NCBI GenBank assembly: GCA_026168455.1
Contig: CM047429.1
Span: forward strand, 56,799,027 to 56,863,026
DNA length: 64,000 bases
Reading direction: 5' to 3'
Origin: Theocolax elegans
Taxonomy: Eukaryota; Arthropoda; Insecta; Hymenoptera; Cerocephalidae
The notes under the pieces are model-generated. The model saw only the letters and a program-made list of their open reading frames with translations. It ran no database searches and was not told where the DNA came from. Every line of letters starts with the position of its first letter. The stretch's first letter is position 1. Positions 27,236-36,892 of the stretch are shown piece after piece. Both the position numbers and the translations under genes were made by a program.

Positions 27236-29656
27236 GTTAATCTAATTAAAATAATAGAGTGAAGTTCCTAGAAATAAATTTTTTAAAAGTACAAATTTCA
27301 ATTTCCTAAAAAGATATTCTATTTGTCCGTAAAGTACATAAATATACAGATAACAAAATAAACGATACATATCTGTTTTCAAATATTTTTTAAAACTTGT
27401 AAAAAGCAGGAAATGTAATATCTTGCAGGTACAAAATCTAATAGCTACTATTTGCAAGTACCGATACGTCCAATATGTTTGGAAAATTTTAGCGAGATAC
27501 ATAAAGCCATGCGAGAGTTACGATGGACACAATTTTTTTTCACATACACTAAAAATATACCAGTGAAATTCCAATAAGATGTATATAAAGCTGTTTGAAA
27601 GTTACGGCAGATACAAATTTTTATCACACACTTTTTTAAAAACCTTATTTGGATCGATTTGTATTCAGAGACCCATATCCAATATAAAAGCATTTTTTTT
27701 CACCATATTTTAATTTTTATCTACAATTATGCATAATGCATACGCAATTAAATTCCCTAATTGAATTTATTTTAAAATAAAGTTTAAAAACCATTTGTAG
27801 TTATAATGATTAATTTCGATATTTATACTCTAGTCGCTTTCTATATATTATATATTATTCGTGGGATGCGTATTAAAATTAAAACGAAACAGATTCTAAT
27901 TATAATAGAAGGTACATATGCTCACAAAGTTAAATCGATTCGTAATATAGAAAAAAAATTGTATCAAATATTCATTGACGTTTCGTGTTTAAAGAATCAA
28001 TCGAATTACATTAGCATACATTTTAGAGACTATAGTATACCTATTACACGTACTCCAGTGCGTAACAATTTTCAGAAGCGCTAAATTCGTAGTTTACATA
28101 TTGACATATTAGCCGGATCATACTTTATACTTGTACAACAACTTGAATTTACTTTAGACCGGCAAATTTGTGTGCAAGTGTTGATGTAAAAAAAGTGCTT
28201 TAAAAATTAAGTATGTTAAATAGACACTAATCTTATACTACATCTGTCATAGGTTGACAGTGATTTTGAATTTGCGTATTCGAAATTCTAATTAGCATAC
28301 TCGTACACATTCAATATTTATCTAAAAATCAAACACGGAGACATCAGAATATCTGTATTAGATAAAGCTAATTACTCGGATATTTTTACCTTCGAAAATA
28401 CGCTTTTCGTAAATTATTTCTGACAATATTTTTCAAGTATCGTAATTGACTTTTTTGCTTAATGTCATTACGTTCACAATTTGGTACTCGTATTATTAAA
28501 AAATTAAAGAAATGTAAAAAATGTAGAGTTCAATCTAATTATGAAAATGATATTGAAAGGTAAATTTAAAATTAAAGTAGTCTCCGTTTCTGAAAAAAGA
28601 AGCTAAAAATGAAATGTTATATTCAGAATTTTGAAAACGCGAAGAGAATTTCCATGCAATTCAATGTGAAGTATGAGGTAATGTGTTCAAGCAAGAATTC
28701 ATGTAGCTTTTTATTGAATTGCATGCAAATAGTGGTAAGTGTGTATAACGTAGTATTTAAAATAAAATATGTATAAATAATCGAGTATTCTACACATATG
28801 TATTTTAAATTATAAGAATAAAAACCGGAAAAATAGTCGTGAAAAAATGAGTCATTTAGAAGTATATAGATGAAATTAATTCGCCGTAATTTCATGTGCA
28901 TTACATTGTTTAATCAACGAAACAATCATCTAAAGTTCCATTTGGTTTATGTATGTATAATTCATTAGCGATCATAGGTGATAATAGCATATTGGTTATA
29001 GTGATTAGTAACGTAACTAAATAAATAAATATAATTACGGATTACGAATGTGTAGCCAACTAATTACACACTTTCTCATATAATATCACATACTTTTAAA
29101 TGCGCAAAGTAAATTACTAACGAATAAGATAATAAAGCTTTTTTACATAGAAACTGAATATTGTATATAAGATTAGGTAAAATCATTTTTGCTGACTATA
29201 TTTAGTATATCATATTTTTATACAAAACATCGATCACCGAAAGTTACAATAAATTCCAGGACATATAGGCACAAAAAGGTCACGCACACTTTCCCTAATA
29301 GTATAAAAAAAGTAATAAGCAACGAAGTTATATGTATATTTTTAATTTCAGTGTGTGATGCAAGTAATAATGTCGATATTTTGATTGTGCATAAAAATAA
29401 CAAATTGTGCTTCAAAGGGTTTTAATAGGTATTGCATAAAATTATCTTCCTAAAAAATACGAAAAATTACGGAAGAATTTTCAATACTGTCGCATTAACT
29501 TAAAAGCGTTAATTATAATTTAATGCAAAAGAACATTTATGATATTGAAAATCACAATTTTTATGTATATTTTCCGTTTACTTGATATTTTGATATGTTC
29601 CGAACAAAGGACTATATTTTTTAAAAAATAATGAAAATGTTCTAACTTAATTTAGT

Positions 29657-29834
29657 TTAATAATATCTGCCATATCGATTTGAGCTTCCATAACACTGGT
29701 TTAAACGTTTGCCGGTGACGATCAATTGCGAAAACATTAACGGGTCCTTTATTGGAAATTTCAAAGTCTGTAAGTTATGAATGACGCGGAGCTTTACACA
29801 TTTCCGCGAGTGTTTCGGATCTCCCATCATCTGG
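29657..29834 (-). other. Exon-like open segment, unrecognised
   Basis: On the minus strand an acceptor-like TTTTCTTCCAG is followed by ATGATGGGAGATCCG and about 59 open codons to a stop at 29657. The segment has more balanced composition than its flanks and encodes a plausible basic peptide with no recognisable domain. It could be a decayed exon, a piece of non-coding RNA or chance. Nothing nearby on that strand looks like a partner exon. Confidence 0.15.
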
Positions 29835-30621
29835 AAGAAAATATGCATAAATTTATTAACCAAAACTTTGTGTGATATTCCAAGTATAATACTGAGCAGA
29901 TAATTAAAATAAATAATGTCTGTTTCTTCCAGTAATTAGCATAAATTATTCCAAAGTCAACGAAAATAACCCAAGAAAAAGTCAATTAACAAAATTATCA
30001 CCTCAAAGAAATTTGAAATTTCGTAGTACGCGCGGTTATGACGTTAAATTCCGTATTCATCGTCCGCATCGAAAGAAAGAAAGAAAAAAAGAAAGTTGAA
30101 GAAAAGGTATATAAGGATATAAAATCGTTCCCAAGGAAAAAGTACTATGCGGAAAGTTGGGTGAAAATTTTTCCGACGCATCTTGTTTCTTATTTGCAGG
30201 ACGTGAACTCCTAAGGATGTCCCATCAACGGCGCGTATCGCGTCGTCACCGAGATATCCTGAGTCACGCGCCTCGTTTTCGCTTCTCACGTAGCCCTTCA
30301 AAACTTGGTATTACTTTGACAGTGCAGAGCGCCATCTTATTACACTTATTGCGTTACGCCATGCGACGCTGCGGGCGCGCGCGCGACAACGGAGGGATAG
30401 GCGACTTACCTGTCACAGACAGAAACGTGCTAGATGCGATACCGTTTTCTCTCTATACTAAATTTAAAACCGTATACCAACCCACGGTTTGTTAATGCAA
30501 TACCTTATATTTCTTCTCTTTTATTCTTAAATTATATTCCTTTCATATATATCTTACATTAAACTTTTTATTTTTAACATTCCCTCACTGCTTTTCTCTG
30601 CTAGTAAGCTAACAAAACTTC

Positions 30622-30625
<4 letters not shown>

Positions 30626-30659
<34 letters not shown>

Positions 30660-30740
30660 CCCACATACATACATATACATATATGTATATATATCTACAC
30701 ACACATTCATGTGTGTGTGTGTTTAAATATATATATATAT
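30626..30740. repeat. (CA)n block followed by TG and (TA)n blocks
   Basis: Fifteen or so CA units (30626-30656), then ACATACAT and TATATG units, then CACACACATTCATGTGTGTGTG, then (TA)n. The CA and TG parts can pair. Confidence 0.85.
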
Positions 30741-31557
30741 AATTTCTAGGTGTTGAAGGAAAAGAGAAACGCGTTATTGAAAAAGCCTGTGAAATTGCGT
30801 TAGCTCGACATCTCCCGAGGTCTAGATGAATCAGCAGAAAAGTCAGACTGTAACGCCCATAGTTGAATTGTCACGTGAACGTATAACATTACATATATAG
30901 GATACAAATTTGATAAAAAAAAATTCGATACTTTTATAAGGATGTTTACGCAGATTCATACATACATATACGCTTAGTTTACATTAGAATTATGTGTGAA
31001 AAATGTGTGAATTATTTATTCCGAATCATAAAAAAAACTAATAACATTTATTCTTTCTTTAATAATAAAAACATATGAATCATGGTGTTTTCTTAGAAAG
31101 TAAAAACTATAGAAAAATATCTTGTCTAATTGTAGATCAGTTTATATAGTACACCAGGAATACACTAACGCGAACTGTGTGGAAATAAAATAATATTATA
31201 CTCTACGTTTCAAATATATTAATGTAGTTTTTAACAATACACTAAAAATTTCATTCTAATTTATGCAAAACACATTTAAAACGTAATTTTAGTTTACTTT
31301 ACCAAGCAACAAGCGGCTAATGAAAATAATGGTCTTTATACGTCACAGTTATATAATGATAAAAATTTCTATTTTAGCTACCAAATTAAAAAGTAAATGT
31401 AATATTAAATGTTATTTGAAGCGCATGGATGGAAATAATATGCAAGTAGAGTCCCGTCCATGAAATGAATCAGAGATGAAGTTAAAAGAACGCTTTCAAG
31501 CTGCATTTCGTGAACGAATCCCTAACGTAGCGGGAGGAATAGGATGCGTATATATAT

Positions 31558-31790
31558 AGAGGAAGGAAAATGTAGTAAAAATTACTATGTGATTGGGTAA
31601 TTGAGGGATGGACTTGACAAATAAAAATTACGGTAAATTTTTGAAATACAATTTATTACAAATTTGTGAAAATGTAACAGATATATTGCACATTTTATTA
31701 TACATTGTAAAGTAATTTTTACCGTTTCTCGAGTCTGTCTCTCAATTACTCAATCACGTAATAATTTTCAGTGCAACATTTTTCTCCGTA
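31558..31790. mobile_element. Small foldback/MITE-like element
   Basis: Arms of about 80 bases are imperfect reverse complements: 31558-31642 (GGAAGGAAAATG, then ...TGTGATTGGGTAATTGAGGG) against 31705-31790 (...CTCAATTACTCAATCACGT, then CATTTTTCTCC). The AT-rich loop is ~60 bases. Both sides are flanked by TATA-type sequence, so a target duplication cannot be defined. No coding capacity. Confidence 0.55.
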
Positions 31791-32308
31791 TATACGTATA
31801 GATGTATAATACTCGGATGACTCTCGGAATCCGGTGCAAGCTATATAAATGCAAGTGCCGCAAGCGTTCTTCCTAATTCATTCAACGTGGGGGAGTGTCG
31901 GAGGGATGTTTCGGCAAATAATACATTTCCGGTTTGATCTCCCTCCAGAGAAAGAGAGTAAAAGAGATAGAGATGGTTAATACGTCTAGAGGACAAGGCA
32001 TACCCTACGTTCCACCCTTCCTTTCTAATAAACGATGAACTTTCCAATTAGACAAAGGAAATACTGTTAGTATTTGGTAGGTGTGTTCATATCAATGTAT
32101 TTTCAAATTACATTTTTCTAACACACGAAAAATTAGTTGCTTACGTGTTTTGGTTTCATCTTATCTAAATTCGTACCCCCTTTTCAATTTCTTAAAGCGA
32201 GCGATGCACCATTAGGGTTTAAGCGATAGCCGGAAATTTCTGTTTGCTATTGGGTTACCGATTACGTGATATTTTAAAAGCTTGACTAACTAGCAGAGTC
32301 CACGCATT

Positions 32309-32455
32309 TCGGAACACAGATCTTAACCAAAAAGAAAGCTGAGATTAAATAGATGTGATTTAAAAAAAAAAGAAGCTTAAATCGGTTAATTTGGAGCTAA
32401 ACTATAGAAAAAATAAGAAATTCATGAAATTTCGAGCAAAAACATCAATACTTTT
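32309..32455. repeat. Left arm of a diverged long-inverted-repeat element (family B)
   Basis: Segments such as ACAGATCTTAA, GAAAGCTGAGATTAAAT, TGTGATTTAA, AGAAGCTTAAATCGGTTAA and TTGGAGCTAAACTATAG reappear in reverse complement at 34190-34490. This left arm lacks ~200 bases present in the right arm. A related element lies at 40.0-41.05 kb. The transposon class is not determined. Confidence 0.6.
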
Positions 32456-32789
32456 TAGAAACGACCGCTAGACGAGAGAGCCTTAATTTTCATCATCGCA
32501 AAATGTGTGATGCTTCAAAATATACTAGATAATGGGTTGTAAGAGAAATTTATGCGTATTAGAACTGATTTGAGGCCCTCCCTAAAATGTATGTGTGGAT
32601 GTACGTATGTATGTAATCGTGCATCTAAGATAACCCAGTTAATTTTTGACCGATCGTGAGATTCACAGGGTGACTTCGTCATAATGTAATTAGATAATCA
32701 TCCTATTTTCAGATATATAGCACGGAAACACTTTAAGTTATAACATTATGTTTCATTGCTTAGAAACGCTTATGTATAGCATTATCTTG

Positions 32790-33320
32790 AAATTTATTAA
32801 TCCTATATAAAAACTTTATACGGACGAAATGTTCCTCTCAAAATAACAAAACTTTGTCCTATTGTACACTTTACGTTCAGAATAATATTTTTGAAGGTAA
32901 ACATAGAAAAACGATTAAAACCATGAAAAAAGTACAAAAAAACGTTTTTTCGCAATAAAACTAAATCTATAGTTTATACAGAAAAATTTTTGATGAACGA
33001 AATGTTCGTTTTAAAATTACAAATCTTTTTTCTATTATACACTTAACGCTCAGAACAATATTTTTGAAGGTAAACATAGAAAAACGGTTAAAACCATGAA
33101 GAACGTACTAAATTCACGTTTTTTCGTAATAAATCAAAATGTATTATTCATACACAAAAACTTTAAAGGAATGAAATGTTCGTCTCAAAATAACAAAACT
33201 TTTTTATATTTTACACTTTACGCTTAGAACAATATTTCCAAGATAAAAAAGAAAATCGGTCAAAATAACGAAAATAGTACAAAAAATCACGTTTTATCAC
33301 AATAAAATTAAATATATCGC
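32790..33320. repeat. Tandem repeat, ~174-bp unit, about three copies
   Basis: The motif GAAATGTTC recurs at 32826, 32999 and 33173 (spacings 173 and 174). The units share blocks such as AACAAAACTTT, ACACTTTACG, AACAATATTT, GAAGGTAAACATAGAAAAACG and ACGTTTTTTCGCAATAAA. The copies have diverged by substitutions and small indels. The array sits between the arms of the family-B element. Confidence 0.8.
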
Positions 33321-33661
33321 AGTGCATGTTAATTGTGACATGATCCAAAGGCGAAGATGATAAGCACATAATTTAAAGCCATGTTTTAATTGCTATTTCT
33401 CATGATGTATATTATATTTTGTATTAGGCCAAAAATCCCAAGCTTGTTGAAAGTTAATAAAAATTGAATTGTTATGTCATGTATATTACCCAATACTGAC
33501 AAACGATGAGAGCGTGAAGCGCGAGCTTTATACGGTCATATCTTATATGCAAAAAAGCACAGAATCACTACGCGACGCGTTCGATCTTGAGCTCCGAAGC
33601 GGTTAGTCACTGGCGAGCTAGTTTACTACTAAATTTGCGATAAAATTTCAGCAATTTCTTT

Positions 33662-34137
33662 TTTATATGATAAATGAATTTATTGATCTCCACAAGCCAA
33701 AGAACATTCCTCACAACTCAAGTAAGGCGGACTGTATTAATACCAGCCACTTTAGAAACCTCACAGGAGGAGTGTTTGAAAAAAGACTAAGACAAGCTAA
33801 GTCAAAAAAAAAAATATAAAATTTAATTGATTGTAGTATAAAATTAATAAAAACTTAAAAAGCCGGAAAAAAAATAAGAAAAGAAAAAAAAATTATTGTA
33901 TTTCGCCCTGAGTATGCCTGGTGGGCTCATCAGTAGAGTCCAGGCATCTCGTCTCTAGAATTTTATACTACAATCAATTAAATTTTATATTTTTTTTTGA
34001 CTTAGCTTGTCTTAGTCTTTCAAACACTCATCCTGTAAGATTTCTAAAGGGGCTGGTATTAATACAGTCCGCCTTACTTGAGTTGTGAGGAATGTTCTTT
34101 GGCTTGTGGAAATCAATAAATTCATTTATCATAAAAC
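33662..34137. repeat. Foldback element with ~180-bp arms
   Basis: 33662-33845 and 33959-34137 are long, highly similar inverted repeats (for example CAAGCCAAAGAACATTCCTC against GAGGAATGTTCTTTGGCTTG), with few mismatches. The ~113-base loop contains its own hairpin, ATGCCTGG...CCAGGCAT (33913-33946). No open reading frame. It lies between the arms of the family-B block. An RNA crossing it would form a long duplex. Confidence 0.85.
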
Positions 34138-34189
34138 TTATAGTATAAACAAGCAATAAATTCACGAATTTTCTAATAGTTGGAAAATT

Positions 34190-34490
34190 CAAATTTTAAA
34201 ATTTCTTTTTTTCTTTATAACTATACTCCAAATTAACCGATTTGAGCTTCTTTTTCTTAAATCACATTTACTTGATCTCATTTTTCTTCTAAAATATAGA
34301 CTGAGTATGTAGCTTTATTTGTTTCTGAGTTATGAGCAATCAAAGTAGCAGTGATTTTTTTACAAAATGGGCTTTAGTTAGGCATAACTTAGATAAATTA
34401 ATGCGTTAGGGTCTAAAAATCTGGCTTTCCTCATACTTTTATGTTATAAAACATATTCTAGAGTTATATTAAGATCTGTGATCCGAAGGC
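34190..34490. repeat. Right arm of the diverged long-inverted-repeat element (family B)
   Basis: This is the reverse-complement counterpart of 32309-32455, with the longer internal portion retained. In order it aligns with the arms at 40.0-41.05 kb: a GGCCTTCGG...AGATCTT block, a TATGAGGAAA-type block, an ATAACTC...AAACAAATA block, and the AAGAAGCTCAAATC block. All read on the minus strand. Confidence 0.55.
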
Positions 34491-36398
34491 CGTGGCCTCT
34501 CTTAGTAAGATAGAAAATTGAATAACAAATAAATATTTAAGTTGCTGGTAAGAACATTTATTAAATTGTACATATACATAGATTATATTTTTATTTTGAG
34601 AATATGTTAATGTTAATGGATATTTTATAGATCATTTACGAATACCACTTGAGTAATAATAAATGATTATATTTAACTGATTGAGATATCAGCTTAAGCA
34701 TTTTTGTTGTATAATTCAGTAAAGTAGATTGGATTAACCAACCAAAGAAAAAAAAATAGCAGGTAAGTAAACTTGGACAACTTTTCGAATTGTCTATATA
34801 CTATATACATCAGATAATAAAGAATTTAAAAGAAAAAAAAACAATGTCATTCTACCGTATACTTAAATAATTTCGTGAGTCACGGGATAAAAGTTAACGC
34901 CGTATGTACAAATACCGTTCTATACATATACATTATACCTATACAATATATAATCTGATAAAAACTTTTACCCCGCGCAAGTTACATTTTTTATATGCAT
35001 AAAATTAAAGGTGCGCAATCTATCTAATTACTTAATTCCTGTTTCTTATTCCTCGACTGTACCTCCCACCTCCCCCCCACTCCTCCGTCCCCGCGGTCAC
35101 TCTCCCATCCGATTAAAACTGTCTCCCAGAGATTATTCGAGTGATATTTCTCGAAAGTGCAAAACACCCGGTAATTATGCAAATAACAAGGGTAAACAAG
35201 GAAAAGAACGAGACGCGTTGTAATTCATACTCGATTACGACACGTTTATCCACGTCTTCTTCCCGTCAATTCCGTTATATCTATATACGTGTACACGCGC
35301 ACGCACACACACACAGATATATTGGTATAAAGGGAGGTACATATACATACACAGTTACAGCAGCAGCGGCAGTAGCAATTTATCTTGGCGCATAACCCGA
35401 AAAAGGAAAGTCCGAGAATCACGTTATACAATGCATCCAGTGCTGAAAGAGGTACATGAAATGGGGGAGAGGGCATCACGAATTTTCGTTTATAAGGAAA
35501 GTGCAACGATCGATAGATGGAGCCTCGGTGAAAGAAAATTACAGAAAATTGCCGTAATCCACTTGACTTGGGCGCACGGCGTTTTTATCAAAAGGTCCTC
35601 TCTCACACCTTCGCGTGGCGCAGAAACCTACCGGCTTCTGATCAATAATCCCAGAACGCTCGGATGCGTGCTAAAGTAGCTGAGATCGACGGTATCCACC
35701 AGCAGATTTCTAGAATTTTTTTTTCAGAAGAAAGGTATACCTTCTCTCCATACAATCTTATACAAGCGTGTTCTTACTTTTCTTTCTCATATTGTTGGAT
35801 AACTCTTTGAAACATTTTTATTGATTTTTTATGTAATATTTTAGAGGAATATGGATTGTAACTCTTCAAAAATATACGTGCAAAGCTACTTTGTTAAATT
35901 AACATTCGTGTTGATACTTAAATTTTTATAAAATTATGAGCAATTGACTTATTTTTATATAATTATCTCTTCTGTAATCGTATAATGGAATTTTTTTAAT
36001 TGTTTGGGTATTAGATGGCCAATATGAAATGACAAATAAAAGAAATTTATAAAATTTGACCGGATCATTTTGTGAACATTAACTGTATTTTAAACCATCG
36101 GGTTCTCATAAATATAATACATTATATGTGTATGTGTGCTGTATTATTATTATAAATAAAGGAATTAAAATATTTATTTACAAAGGCAATCAATATTTTA
36201 TTGTTTTTCACAAGTATATTTATATACCTTCCATTCATGCACATTAATAAAAATATGTGCGTGTGTGTGTAGGGCTTGTAAACTGAACAATAAATTCATT
36301 TTGTTAAAATGTAATTGGTAAAAACAACATGTATTTAATTTTCCAATTATTTTGAAATAAACATCATGCATATTTATTTCTTGCTTTGCACGCTGATT
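34491..36398. other. Gene-free spacer
   Basis: AT-rich with a less AT-rich patch at about 35.05-35.7 kb and a short CA tract at 35293-35315. The short open frames in the patch match nothing I recognise. No RNA gene or mobile element was identified. Confidence 0.5.
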
Positions 36399-36411
36399 TT
36401 CTTCAATTATT
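36399..36411. repeat. Left target-site duplication of the Penelope element
   Basis: TTCTTCAATTATT is repeated exactly at 39536-39548, bracketing the element. Variable duplications of roughly this length are known for Penelope-like elements. Confidence 0.9.
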
Positions 36412-36427
36412 ATCAGTTGAATAGAAT

Positions 36428-36530
36428 TTAAAATTTCTTTTTTACCTTCACCTCTGACTTGGGAAGATCGATAAATTCTATTCAACTGATATTAAAAAAT
36501 ACCAAGTGATAAAATCAAAATTTCAACATG
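36428..36530 (+). repeat. Penelope left pseudo-LTR (103 bp)
   Basis: Direct repeat identical by eye to 39433-39535. It ends in ...TTTCAACATG, so its last three bases are the start codon of the element's ORF. It overlaps by two bases with the inverted 5' tail. Confidence 0.9.
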
Positions 36531-36892
36531 AACTCAATCGACCTTGGATCTACAAGGGTCTTCGAAATCAACGACATCTCAGAAAATTCTAAATTCTTCA
36601 ATGACATCGAGCAACGATTTGGTATCCGTACTCGACAAGAACTTCGTGAATGGATTCACACCCAAAGACAACTAACAAGGAATCAGGCCCAACGAAAATT
36701 CCTTCTACAATGCCGTACTTATGATAGAAAACCACGACATATCGAAACATTAAATCGCAACGTGAAACATCTGTTTTTCTACAGCAATACTGGTAACAAA
36801 AAATTTAATAGTCTTCTTGAAAATTTCAAAATCAAACTTTTAAATATTGAAATAGAAGATATTTGCATTCATATTAAAAAATTGGAAAAAAG
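36528..36892 (+). CDS. Penelope ORF, N-terminal part (frame 1)
   Basis: The frame starts at ATG 36528, the last codon of the left pseudo-LTR, and reads about 121 residues of basic, helix-forming sequence. This includes the RTRQELREWIHTQRQLTRN stretch, typical of the poorly conserved N-terminus of Penelope proteins. The frame stays open to 36953, but after the A-run at 36886-36891 it encodes only Ile/Leu/Lys-rich sequence, while the neighbouring frame picks up the continuing protein. One extra A in that six-A run would join the two parts. Either this copy has a one-base loss, or the assembly has a homopolymer error. Programmed slippage is less likely, because no good slippery heptamer is in phase. 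It has no domain of its own. Confidence 0.7.

Larger units (their letters stand above)
18973..32308. other. Gene-poor spacer with simple repeats and small inverted-repeat elements
   Basis: It begins with the 3' untranslated region of the cuticular gene; its end was not located. No convincing coding sequence was found. Open frames here are AT-rich, simple-sequence-driven or unrecognised. Regions around 22.8-23.3 kb and 30.2-30.5 kb are richer in G+C and could be regulatory or decayed coding DNA, but I cannot assign them. Individual repeats are listed separately. Confidence 0.55.

Noticed and set aside
30157..30495. 112-codon basic frame in a GC-richer patch
   Set aside because: Arg/Ser/Leu-rich with an equally long antisense frame; no domain, start context or splice support that I trust.
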